From Sulfuriferula multivorans (lineage in GTDB: Bacteria > Pseudomonadota > Gammaproteobacteria > Burkholderiales > Thiobacillaceae), in the NCBI GenBank assembly GCA_010365175.1, contig JAAFGW010000095.1:1-9781 (forward strand): DNA of 9,781 nt. The letters run 5' to 3'. A model generated the notes under the pieces. It saw only the letters and a list, made by a program, of their open reading frames with translations. It was not told the origin of the DNA and made no database searches. Shown here one piece after another: positions 1 to 6,667 of this stretch (its first letter is position 1; each line of letters begins with the position of its first letter). The position numbers and the translations under genes were made by a program.

Positions 1-200
1 CGCCAGGCCCGATCACGTGGCCGGAAGACGATGCCAATTTTGACGAAGTGTCACGCCAGCGCATTATTTCGCACACCATGCTGAAGCGCGCCGGAGATCC
101 AACCGACATTGCCCTCGCGGTGCGCTTTTTTGCGATGGATACGCACTTTGTGACCGGGCAAGTGCTGGCGGTTGACGGCGGACGCAGCGCCAAGCTTTAA
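1..200 (+). CDS. SDR family oxidoreductase, probable pteridine reductase (3' end only)
   Basis: This is the C-terminal 65 or so residues of a gene that starts outside the window; the frame begins at base 3 and ends at TAA 198-200. The visible tail contains PGPITWPED, then LKRAGDPTDIALAVRFF, and ends GQVLAVDGGRSAKL. The PG-P-I loop, the R-x-G-x-P-x-DIA stretch and the terminal VDGG are classical short-chain dehydrogenase/reductase (Rossmann NADPH) C-terminal signatures. The W-P-E-D insert and the short DGGRS tail are what I associate with bacterial pteridine reductases (FolM-like, reducing dihydromonapterin/dihydrobiopterin with NADPH), but the catalytic Tyr-x-x-x-Lys lies outside the window, so the substrate is inferred. 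The neighbouring methyltransferase points the same way. SDR membership is secure; pteridine specificity is moderate. Confidence 0.8.
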   Translation, partial: PGPITWPEDDANFDEVSRQRIISHTMLKRAGDPTDIALAVRFFAMDTHFVTGQVLAVDGGRSAKL

Positions 201-321
201 GGATAACGCTTAGCACCTTCAATCCGTAGCCGCTGCCCTTGCGTCGTGGCTGCGCATCTTTCGGTTGGGCCTGCGCACACTGCCGCCCGATCAAACCTTG
301 AACCTATTTCTGGTAAGCCCT

Positions 322-1455
322 GTGACTGATGCTATCAACCCCGTTGTGAACTGGACCGAAGCCGATGAGAGCCAGTCGGCGCGTTGGCGTTCGGAAGGTG
401 GCACCCCGCCACCCAAGCGCGTGATGGTCGTAGACGATCAACTCACGGCGGATGCAGCCTATAGCCTGGCCAGCGAAGGCAACGGGCTGTTGTGGCGGGG
501 CGATTTTCAGAACGCCCGTCAGCTGCTGCAAGCCATGGCGCGCCGTATCGATCGCAAACCGCGCAAAGTCGCTACTTCTCCGACTGAAGCCTTCAACTTT
601 CATCGTCAAGCCCAATCTCAGCGTGCCCGCACCCTGGGGATGTTGCTGCTGCCGCTCGATGCGGATTTCAGTATCCCCCTGCGTCGCGCGCCGAATGTGA
701 AAGAAGCCTGTGCCGAAGCCTATGGTCCGGGCGAAGAAGCCTCCATCGTGTCACTACGTGAATTGCTCGGTGTGATCGGGGCGCATGAATGGCGCAAGAA
801 AGGCGTGGAAGTCGAAGCGATCGAAGACCGCATCCACCCGCACTACGGTGTATTTTCACCCGTGCGGGGTGAATATGTAGGGCTGGTGAATGATGCGCCG
901 CTGCCAACAACCAAGCTGGCGTTCGATATCGGAACAGGTTCTGGCGTACTGGCTGCAGTGCTGGCCCACCGTGGCGTCAAACATGTTATCGCCACCGATC
1001 AGGACCCGCGTGCATTAACCTGTGCGCGCCAGAATATCGCGCGTCTTGGGTTGAAGGGGCGCGTGGAGGTGGTTGAAACCGATCTGTTTCCAGAAGGTCG
1101 CGCGCCGCTCATCGTCTGCAATCCGCCGTGGGTGCCCGCACGCGCCAACTCGCCGATTGAGCATGCGATTTACGACCCGGATAGCCGCATGTTGCTGGGC
1201 TTTTTGAATGGGCTGGCCGCGCATCTGGAGCCGGGCGGCGAAGGCTGGCTGATCCTGTCAGACCTCGCTGAGCACCTGGGCCTGCGTTCGCGGGAATGGT
1301 TGCTCGCCGCAATTGAGGCTGCCGGTTTGAACGTGGTGGCGCGCGTTGACGTCAAACCCACGCATCCTCGCGCATCAGATGCCAGCGACCCGCTCCACAC
1401 TGCTCGCGCGGCCGAAGTTACATCGCTTTGGCGACTCGCCGCACGAAACGCCTGA
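322..1455 (+). CDS. class I SAM-dependent methyltransferase (NPPW motif)
   Basis: A 377-residue cytoplasmic protein if the GTG at 322 is used; TTG codons at 298 and 265 would extend it to 385 or 396 residues and none of the three has a good Shine-Dalgarno sequence. The C-terminal half is a Rossmann-type methyltransferase: SAM-binding motif I FDIGTGSGVLAAVLAHRG at about residues 201-218, an acidic ATDQDP in the next strand, and NPPW at about 267-270, the signature of methyltransferases acting on amide or exocyclic amino nitrogens (HemK/PrmC, RsmC and RlmG types). The N-terminal 200 residues, including LLWRGDFQNARQLLQ and HPHYGVFSPVRGEY, look like a family-specific domain and not a known tRNA or rRNA targeting domain. 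I know similar proteins from Burkholderiales annotated only as methyltransferases; the substrate is unknown. metK follows after 37 bases, suggesting co-transcription. Confidence 0.85.
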   Translation: MTDAINPVVNWTEADESQSARWRSEGGTPPPKRVMVVDDQLTADAAYSLASEGNGLLWRGDFQNARQLLQAMARRIDRKPRKVATSPTEAFNFHRQAQSQRARTLGMLLLPLDADFSIPLRRAPNVKEACAEAYGPGEEASIVSLRELLGVIGAHEWRKKGVEVEAIEDRIHPHYGVFSPVRGEYVGLVNDAPLPTTKLAFDIGTGSGVLAAVLAHRGVKHVIATDQDPRALTCARQNIARLGLKGRVEVVETDLFPEGRAPLIVCNPPWVPARANSPIEHAIYDPDSRMLLGFLNGLAAHLEPGGEGWLILSDLAEHLGLRSREWLLAAIEAAGLNVVARVDVKPTHPRASDASDPLHTARAAEVTSLWRLAARNA

Positions 1456-1492
1456 CCCTACATTGCGCCACGCTTTACAGGAACGCATCACC

Positions 1493-2671
1493 ATGAATCC
1501 CCGTCGCCACTTATTTACCTCCGAGTCCGTTTCAGAAGGCCACCCCGACAAAATTGCCGATCAGATTTCGGACGCCATTCTGGACGCGTTTCTGAGCGAG
1601 GAACCCGAGGCCAAGGTGGCCTGCGAAACCTTCGTTGCGGACAACCTGGTGGTGATCGCCGGCGAGTTCAAAACCGTGCGCAAGGAATTGTTTAACGAGA
1701 TTCAGGCGCGCGCTGCCGAGATTGCCCGCCAGGTGTTGCGCGACATTGGCTATCGCGACCTCGAAACCGGCATCGATCCCAACACCTGCGAAGTGCAGGT
1801 GCGCTTCAACCACCAGTCGATCCAGATTCACAAGGGCATCACCCTGGTCGGCGGCGACATCGGTGCCGGCGACCAGGGTTTGATGTTTGGCTATGCCTGC
1901 GACGAAACCCCGGACCTAATGCCCTACCCGGTATGGTTGGCGCACCGCATCGTGCAAAAGCAGGCCGAGTTGCGCAAGTCCGGCGCCATGCCCTGGTTGC
2001 GGCCCGACGCCAAAAGCCAGGTCACCGTGGCGTATGAAAATGGCAAAGTGGCCGGCATCGAAAACGTGATTCTTTCCACCCAGATTGAGCGCGACCTCGA
2101 CCCCGCCTGGGTCGCGCAGGAAGCGGCGCGCGAAATCATCGACCCGCTAGTGCCGCAGGCGTTACGCACGCCCACCTTCAAACTATGGGTCAATCCGGCC
2201 GGGCCGTTTGAAATCGGCGGACCCAACGGCGATACCGGCCTCACAGGCCGCAAAATTATTGTCGATACCTATGGCGGTTCGTGTCCGCACGGCGGCGGTG
2301 CGTTTTCAGGCAAAGACCCGACCAAGGTTGATCGCTCGGCGGCCTACATGGCGCGCTACATCGCCAAAAATCTTGTGGCCGCAGGGTACGCAAAACGGTG
2401 TCTGGTTCAATTGGCGTATGCCATCGGCGTGGCTGAGCCGGTTTCTCTGCTGATTGAAACCTATGGCAGCGGAAGCGTGCCGGATGAAATGCTGGAAGCC
2501 ATGGTGCGCGGCACCTTTAAACTGACCCCGCGCGGCATTATCGACAGCCTCGACCTGCGACGACCCATCTATCGGAAAACAGCGGCGTACGGGCACTTTG
2601 GACGGCCCGAGCCAGAATTCACCTGGGAACGCGTGGATCAGGCAGAAAAGCTCGCGCAGTTCATCGCCTGA
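1493..2671 (+). CDS. metK: S-adenosylmethionine synthetase (methionine adenosyltransferase)
   Basis: A 392-residue protein, close to the usual 380-400. It makes S-adenosylmethionine from ATP and methionine, releasing phosphate and pyrophosphate; the enzyme is a cytoplasmic tetramer. Visible signatures: FTSESVSEGHPDKIADQISD near residues 8-27 (the GHPDK loop with catalytic His17 and metal-binding Asp19), GAGDQGLMFGYA at about 124-135, GGGAFSGKDPTKVDRSAAY (ATP/phosphate loop), and AAYGHFGR near the C terminus. The ATG at 1493 is preferred because AGGAA lies 9 bases upstream and the protein then starts at the family's normal N terminus; the frame stays open further upstream into the methyltransferase gene, but that is an overlap artefact. 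The segments CETFVADNLVVIAGEF and TYGGSCPHGGG differ from what I remember of typical betaproteobacterial MetK, so it may be a divergent or transferred copy. No SAM riboswitch fits in the 37-base spacer. Confidence 0.97.
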   Translation: MNPRRHLFTSESVSEGHPDKIADQISDAILDAFLSEEPEAKVACETFVADNLVVIAGEFKTVRKELFNEIQARAAEIARQVLRDIGYRDLETGIDPNTCEVQVRFNHQSIQIHKGITLVGGDIGAGDQGLMFGYACDETPDLMPYPVWLAHRIVQKQAELRKSGAMPWLRPDAKSQVTVAYENGKVAGIENVILSTQIERDLDPAWVAQEAAREIIDPLVPQALRTPTFKLWVNPAGPFEIGGPNGDTGLTGRKIIVDTYGGSCPHGGGAFSGKDPTKVDRSAAYMARYIAKNLVAAGYAKRCLVQLAYAIGVAEPVSLLIETYGSGSVPDEMLEAMVRGTFKLTPRGIIDSLDLRRPIYRKTAAYGHFGRPEPEFTWERVDQAEKLAQFIA

Positions 2672-2683
2672 CTAAAAAGTCAG
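2668..2683. terminator. hairpin overlapping metK stop codon
   Basis: CTGACT, four A, AGTCAG forms a perfect 6-bp stem that includes the TGA of metK. A second palindrome, CCATGCATGG, follows at 2686-2695. Neither has a U-run after it, so this is at best a weak or Rho-assisted end for metK and for the convergent bactofilin transcript. The 80 bases between the two genes hold nothing else convincing. Confidence 0.3.
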
Positions 2684-2753
2684 GGCCATGCATGGTCTAC
2701 GCCGAGGGCACTGTCACAGATTGAGGACAGCCCCCCCTCGCTCAGGACTTGAA

Positions 2754-3347
2754 TCAGCCCTGACGTTTACCCATCGAATTGCGCGCAAGTTCCAGCCGCG
2801 CTGTTTCGTTTTGGACTGATTCAGTTTCGGTTGACGCCGAACCCGATATTGCCGACACCTTGCCTGTGCCGCTTGAAATCGTAGCCACGTCGCCGGAAAT
2901 TGTGCCGCCTTCCTCCATCATCATCGCGCCGTAACGAATCACGCCGGAGACCTTGCCCGTGGAATAGATGACCAGCCGTTTACGGGCGGTCAGTTCGCCT
3001 TCAAAATGGCCGCGCACCTCTGCCACATCGATCTCTGCCTTGCCCGAAAACACACCGCCTTCAGCGATACGAATGTCGCGGCTGTTCATTGACGCCTCTA
3101 CCCGGCCTTCCACCACCAGAATTTCACAATCGGTGATTTCCGAGCCCTTCAGCTTGATGTTCGGGCCGACGATGAGCTTGTTGCCATCTTCGTTTGGCGC
3201 AGGCTGCGCGGGAGCGCTGCTTGCCTTCTCGATCGGCTTGGCGGAATCAAGTGTCGAATCCTTGAAGCGGTTGGTATCGATGCCGGAACGACTGGCTGGC
3301 TTGGGATCGGCTTGGGCAGGGCTGGGATGCATGAAGTTTTTGAGCAT
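2754..3347 (-). CDS. bactofilin (polymer-forming cytoskeletal protein)
   Basis: A 197-residue protein. Residues 1-56 are a low-complexity Ala/Pro/Ser-rich tail; about 57-150 form the bactofilin domain (DUF583/PF04519 type), a right-handed beta-helix of short repeats visible as LIVGPNIKLKGSEI, ILVVEGRVEASMNSRD, IRIAEGGVFSGKAEID, VAEVRGHFEGELTARKRLVI and GVIRYGAMMMEEGGTISGDV; residues 151-197 are a disordered Ser/Thr-rich tail. Bactofilins polymerise without nucleotides into membrane-associated filaments that locate cell-wall, stalk, polar or flagellar machinery. The start at 3347 (MLKNFM) is chosen because GAAGGAA lies 9 bases upstream; an ATG 11 codons earlier at 3380 has no ribosome site. 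The gene stands alone, convergent with metK, with no M23 peptidase beside it. A sigma-54 promoter lies upstream, with its -12 element about 86 bases from the start codon. Confidence 0.92.
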   Translation of the reverse strand: MLKNFMHPSPAQADPKPASRSGIDTNRFKDSTLDSAKPIEKASSAPAQPAPNEDGNKLIVGPNIKLKGSEITDCEILVVEGRVEASMNSRDIRIAEGGVFSGKAEIDVAEVRGHFEGELTARKRLVIYSTGKVSGVIRYGAMMMEEGGTISGDVATISSGTGKVSAISGSASTETESVQNETARLELARNSMGKRQG

Positions 3348-3432
3348 GGGAATGGATTCCTTCGGTAAGCTGGTTTGCACATACGCGATAGCGCGGTTGC
3401 AGCCATGAAACTGGACGCAACATCCTCTATTC

Positions 3433-3447
3433 GCAAAGTGCGTGCCA
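3433..3447 (-). promoter_or_regulatory. candidate sigma-54 (RpoN) -24/-12 promoter for bactofilin
   Basis: Read on the minus strand the site is TGGCACGCACTTTGC, matching the RpoN consensus TGGCACG-N4-TTGC at every fixed position, with the correct ten bases between the -24 GG and the -12 GC. The base after TTGC is G and not the preferred A or T. Transcription would start near 3421, giving a leader of about 75 bases before the bactofilin ATG. Activity would need an enhancer-binding protein. The match is direct; the promoter function is inferred. Confidence 0.65.
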
Positions 3448-3500
3448 ATGCCGGAATCGTTCTAATAAACAATTGGATACTGAATTCGATGAGGATAGAA

Positions 3501-3516
3501 CTGGGCCGCAGCCCAG
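3501..3516. promoter_or_regulatory. inverted repeat at enhancer distance from the sigma-54 site
   Basis: CTGGGC, CGCA, GCCCAG is a perfect 6-bp inverted repeat, 80-95 bases upstream of the predicted bactofilin transcription start. That is within the usual range for binding sites of sigma-54 activators. It could also simply be a small hairpin; there is no U-run to make it a terminator. Confidence 0.25.
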
Positions 3517-3781
3517 ATTATTGTCCCCAGATAGAGACATGGAATTCAGCAGATAAGCGTGATCACAGAATTTCACTCAATAAAACAGATGGGTAGCACG
3601 TGATTTGCGTGTCTGCAATGAGCGACAAGGGAAAATGGAAGGGGGCCAAATCCGAAGAGGCGCCCTCTATTTGTGACGTGTTTTCCAGACATAACATGTC
3701 CGCATTTACGGCACTACCTGAATAATTCGTTCCCCACTATTCACATGAGTTGAGTGGAGCTCGCTCCATCAGGTTTGGCTC

Positions 3782-3850
3782 GTGGGCGGTGCGGTGCTGG
3801 GTGCGACGGCATTGATCATCGAAGCGGGGATCAAGAAACAACGACGCTGA
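3782..3850 (+). pseudogene. possible decayed 3' end of a membrane-protein gene
   Basis: From a GTG at 3782 the frame reads 22 codons to TGA 3848-3850: a small-residue hydrophobic stretch, VGGAVLGATALIIEAG, followed by the basic tail IKKQRR. That is what the last transmembrane helix and cytoplasmic tail of a membrane protein look like. The frame is closed by a stop 12 codons upstream of the GTG, and no preceding domain is recognisable in any plus frame. A strong terminator starts 24 bases after the stop, as expected at the end of a real transcription unit. It could be a gene remnant or chance. Confidence 0.25.
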
Positions 3851-3874
3851 TTTGAAGGCCGGTGTGTAACGAAG

Positions 3875-3904
3875 AATAAAGGCAACCCGGCGGTTGCCTT
3901 TATT
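3875..3904. terminator. strong bidirectional intrinsic terminator
   Basis: AATAAAGGCAACC, loop CGGC, GGTTGCCTTTATT: a perfect 13-bp stem with a GC-rich core and an A/T-rich base, so both strands end in a U-rich run. It lies 46 bases beyond the stop codon of the minus-strand efflux transporter and should end that transcript; it can equally stop plus-strand transcription coming from the spacer. Confidence 0.8.
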
Positions 3905-3949
3905 CATGCTGTATTCGCACACGCAACGGGGTCCTTGCATGGGTACAGC

Positions 3950-5362
3950 TTATGCCGCTTCACGCAAGGCCCCCCGGCTGACGCTCTCCCCATCCTCGGG
4001 ACGCAATGTCCAGAATGAAAGTGACGACAACACCGTGAAAGTCCCCAGCGTCAGAAACGCGTAGTGCAAAGCCGTGGTCACCGCCACGCTATCGGTTTGC
4101 GGCAGGTTGCCCAGGTACCAACCGGCGATCAATGATCCGCAGGCCAACCCGAAGCTCATCGACATCTGCTGCATTGAATTGGCGATGGTGCTGGCCATGC
4201 TCGAATCGGGCGTATCGATATCGGAATAGGCCATCGAGTTCATGCTCGTGTATTGCAGCGAATTGAAAAAGCCCAACCCCAGCCCCAGCAGCACGATCAA
4301 CCCGGTTGGCGACGTCGGCCCCACCAGTGCAAACAGGCTCACCACCACGCCGATCATCACCGTATTCACGATCAGAATGCGCCGGTAGCCAAAGCGCGCC
4401 AGCATCTGTGAAGAGATGAACTTCATGCCGATGGCCGCTGCCGCAATCGGCATCATCAACAGACCCGACTGCCACGCGGGCATGCCCAGGCCGAGCTGAA
4501 ACAGCAGCGGCAGCAGAAACGGCATCCCGCCCACCCCCAGGCGCGTAATGAAACCACCCGCCACCGAGACGCGAAAAGTGCGGATGCGAAACAGCGTCAG
4601 CCGCAACAGCGGATGCGGATGCTGGCGGGCGTGCAAGAAATACGCACCCAGCAGGCTCAGGCTGAGCAACAACAGAATCGCCGCCGACGTCGCGTCGAGT
4701 TGGTGCTCGCCAAATACTTCCAGCAACCATGACAGCAACGCCGCACCACTGCCAAACAGCACAAACCCGATCACATCCAGCGGACGCGGCGTATCGCTGC
4801 GGTAATCCGGCATGTAGCGATGCGCCAGCAGCAGCGCCAGCAAACCCACCGGCACATTGATGAAAAAAATGTAGCGCCATGAAAACCAGTGCACGATCAG
4901 CCCGCCCACCGTAGGCCCGAGCAGCGGCCCGATCAAGGCCGGGATGATGACGAAATTCATCGCTCGCAGCAGTTCTGATTTTGGAAAAGTGCGAATGATC
5001 GACAGCCGTCCCACCGACATCATCATCGCCGCGCCCATACCCTGCAGAATGCGCGCTGCCACCAGCATCGGCGCATTCAACGCCAGCCCGCACAGCATCG
5101 AAGCCAGCGTAAACAGCGCAATCGCAATGCTGAACACCCGGCGCGTACCAAAGCGATCAGCCAGCCAGCCGCTCACCGGTATGCAAACCGCCAGGCTCAG
5201 CACATAACTCGTCACCGCCGCCTTCAGGCTCAGCGGTGTCACTTGCAAGTTCTCCGCCATCGCCGGCACCGCCGTGTTCACAATGGTGGTGTCCAGTTGC
5301 TCCATGAATAGAGCCGCAGCAACAACCCAGGGCAGGTAGGTTTTAACCGTGGAGGGGTTCAT
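3950..5362 (-). CDS. mdtD: DHA2-family MFS drug efflux transporter, MdtD-like
   Basis: A 470-residue inner-membrane protein, almost the length of E. coli MdtD (471), expected to have 14 transmembrane helices and to export drugs in exchange for protons. Visible signatures: LDTTIVNTAVPAMA at 23-36 (DHA2 motif D1), GWLADRFGTRR at 65-75 (motif A), RILQGMGAA at about 104-112 (motif B) with VGRLSIIRTFP after it, and GPLLGPTVGG at 145-154 (motif C of drug/H+ antiporters). The middle contains HARQHPHPLLRLTLFRIRTF and the later half FGYRRIL and TSMNSMAYSDI, in the same places as in MdtD. No membrane-fusion or TolC-type partner is adjacent, so it is either a single-component pump or works with partners elsewhere. 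The ATG at 5362 lacks a Shine-Dalgarno sequence, but the family alignment supports it. The exact substrate is unknown; the symbol is by resemblance. Confidence 0.9.
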   Translation of the reverse strand: MNPSTVKTYLPWVVAAALFMEQLDTTIVNTAVPAMAENLQVTPLSLKAAVTSYVLSLAVCIPVSGWLADRFGTRRVFSIAIALFTLASMLCGLALNAPMLVAARILQGMGAAMMMSVGRLSIIRTFPKSELLRAMNFVIIPALIGPLLGPTVGGLIVHWFSWRYIFFINVPVGLLALLLAHRYMPDYRSDTPRPLDVIGFVLFGSGAALLSWLLEVFGEHQLDATSAAILLLLSLSLLGAYFLHARQHPHPLLRLTLFRIRTFRVSVAGGFITRLGVGGMPFLLPLLFQLGLGMPAWQSGLLMMPIAAAAIGMKFISSQMLARFGYRRILIVNTVMIGVVVSLFALVGPTSPTGLIVLLGLGLGFFNSLQYTSMNSMAYSDIDTPDSSMASTIANSMQQMSMSFGLACGSLIAGWYLGNLPQTDSVAVTTALHYAFLTLGTFTVLSSLSFWTLRPEDGESVSRGALREAA

Positions 5363-5386
5363 GTGCGTGGGCGGGAATGGACTGAT

Positions 5387-5399
5387 CTGAGTAACTCAG
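5387..5399. promoter_or_regulatory. 13-base palindrome upstream of efflux gene, possible operator
   Basis: CTGAGT-A-ACTCAG is a perfect palindrome around one central base, 25-37 bases upstream of the transporter ATG. The position and symmetry suit a TetR- or MarR-type repressor site, which commonly controls DHA2 pumps, but no regulator gene is in the window. Confidence 0.35.
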
Positions 5400-5422
5400 T
5401 TTACGTCAGGCCAAGAGCGAGT

Positions 5423-5435
5423 ACCCAATATGGGT
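5423..5435. promoter_or_regulatory. second palindrome upstream of efflux gene
   Basis: ACCCA-ATA-TGGGT is a perfect palindrome with a three-base centre, 36 bases further upstream than the CTGAGTAACTCAG site. Its sequence differs, so the two would not be repeats of one operator. It may be a promoter-region site or chance. Confidence 0.25.
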
Positions 5436-5701
5436 CATGTGGGGAGCCGATAGCTGCTGCGTATGCTTTCTTACAAAGCTTGACCCTAAGTGCGGATGAA
5501 GGTCTATCCCAGGCCTTGGGATATGTCTTTAATCCCATCTGCTATACGTTTCTATGAAAATACTTGGCAGGAGTTTTTCCTGTGGCGGAGGGGCTGGAGC
5601 TGCTGAAGGAGCCTGAGTTGCTAAAGTTATGAATGTGTTCCAGGTCAGCTGTTTACCGCGTCAGCAGCCTAAACCAGGACCACGGGTAAGGTGGCTTGTC
5701 T
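5436..5701. other. gene-free spacer upstream of efflux gene
   Basis: No supported gene. A GTG-started plus-strand frame of 64 codons from 5363 has no ribosome site and no recognisable content. An imperfect hairpin, ATCCCA-GGCCT-TGGGAT, lies at 5506-5522. With the palindromes described at 5387 and 5423 this spacer totals about 340 bases between the transporter start and the end of the next minus-strand gene. Confidence 0.4.
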
Positions 5702-6370
5702 TCACGCTGCCGGAAGAATATCGCTGTCTGGTATTGGCGAGGGATTCCTTTTGTTGCGGGTCATGGAAGAGTCAAAGCTCTCCGACCGCATTTGTTGTAT
5801 GTTGACGATGCGGGGAATGCGCATACTTGGTTGCTCGCCCGTGGCTATTTCATTTTCATGTCGCGCCAACATGCCAAGCCGGTGCATGTTTTCAAACGTA
5901 TTGATCGATGAAAGATGCAGATAGTGACGTCGTCTTTCGACCAGCGCATCAATGCACGTAAGGAAACGGGCCGAGCCGGCCAACGCATGCCACCAGTACA
6001 GCAAAGCGCCAGCGCTAATGAACACAACAAGTACGGATGCAGTGGAATACTGTCCAGCAACAGACCAGCGTACGCCGCTCATAGCGAAGCCCGCAGCCAC
6101 CCCTGAAATGAGGACTGCTGAGATCAGCATGCCGCCGATTACCCCGACGAATCCAAGAACACCAGATGAACGGGTCGCGTTGTTCGGAAGATCTGTAATC
6201 CGCCGCTCAGTGAATCGCACGGCGCCCGTATTGTCTGCACATGCGGGGGGCGTTTCCGTAAAATGGGTTTGCATTTCATGAGCGCCAGCATGACGGGTGT
6301 TGGCATAATCATCGACGTGATCGGGAGGCGCGAACGCGACAACATCTTTAAGGCTTAATGGCGGGTTCAT
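5702..6370 (-). CDS. hypothetical two-helix membrane protein
   Basis: A 222-residue protein I do not recognise. Residues 1-68 are polar and rich in His, Asp and Thr. Two hydrophobic segments follow, about 70-97 (SGVLGFVGVIGGMLISAVLI, then GVAAGFAM) and about 110-131 (TASVLVVFISAGALLYWWHA), joined by a short loop. The C-terminal 90 residues are charged, with ALVERRRHYLHL, and end in a Ser/Pro-rich tail. The layout suggests an inner-membrane hairpin with both ends on the same side, probably cytoplasmic because of the arginines after helix 2. Codon choice looks like real coding sequence. The ATG at 6370 has only a weak GAAAGAA upstream. There are no partners in an operon. It could be a lineage-specific accessory protein; no function can be given. 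Confidence 0.6.
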   Translation of the reverse strand: MNPPLSLKDVVAFAPPDHVDDYANTRHAGAHEMQTHFTETPPACADNTGAVRFTERRITDLPNNATRSSGVLGFVGVIGGMLISAVLISGVAAGFAMSGVRWSVAGQYSTASVLVVFISAGALLYWWHALAGSARFLTCIDALVERRRHYLHLSSINTFENMHRLGMLARHENEIATGEQPSMRIPRIVNIQQMRSESFDSSMTRNKRNPSPIPDSDILPAA

Positions 6371-6667
6371 CTGATTCTTTCACGTGCGGCGTCACAATAC
6401 CCGTTAGTCTTGCTCCTCTGGTGATACGCCATATGTTTTGGCCCGCTGCGTGTCGCAAATTGACTTCGACACTTCAGCGTGAAGCAAGTCTATGCTCCGT
6501 CCCAAACGGTCTCCATCCTTGATTACTGAGAAGTTTGTCAGCCTTGATTGGTGCGCAGGTAGGATAAGTCTGACGCTCGTCGGCCCCGTTCTGTCAGCAT
6601 GCCGTGTAGACGATAGGCACGACCAGACTACACAGAGGGAGTCGCCATGCGCCTTAACCTGGCTTTG
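6371..6667. other. gene-free spacer upstream of membrane protein
   Basis: No clear gene. It contains a small palindrome CTTCA-GCG-TGAAG at 6472-6484 and the start of a very short plus-strand ORF at 6647. The promoter of the minus-strand membrane protein should lie in its left end, but no clean -35/-10 pair was seen. Confidence 0.4.

Larger units (their letters stand above)
3517..3949. other. gene-free spacer between bactofilin and efflux transporter
   Basis: No convincing gene. Short ORFs on both strands lack ribosome sites and recognisable composition. The stretch holds a palindrome GACAT-AAC-ATGTC at 3688-3700, TGGAGC-TC-GCTCCA at 3755-3768, a short membrane-tail-like reading frame at 3782-3850, and a strong symmetrical terminator at 3875-3904. 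The A/T-rich first half may contain the distal part of the bactofilin regulatory region. Confidence 0.5.

Noticed and set aside
1346..1492. Extended N terminus for MetK
   Set aside because: The frame is open by chance across the end of the methyltransferase gene; the ribosome site and conserved MetK N terminus support the ATG at 1493.
1456..1492. SAM or SAH riboswitch before metK
   Set aside because: Only 37 bases separate the genes, too short for any known SAM aptamer, and no matching motif is visible.
3375..3596. 73-codon plus-strand ORF over the bactofilin promoter
   Set aside because: No ribosome site, unstructured composition, and it overlaps the sigma-54 element and bactofilin leader.
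3737..3940. 67-codon minus-strand ORF after the efflux gene
   Set aside because: It spans the strong terminator hairpin and has no ribosome site or protein-like composition.
4089..5093. 334-codon minus-strand open frame
   Set aside because: It lies entirely inside the efflux transporter in another frame of the same strand, with Ala/Gly/Arg-rich composition typical of a GC-rich shadow frame.
5952..6281. 109-codon plus-strand ORF
   Set aside because: Antisense to the two-helix membrane protein; rich in Pro/Thr/Arg without a ribosome site, as expected of a shadow frame.
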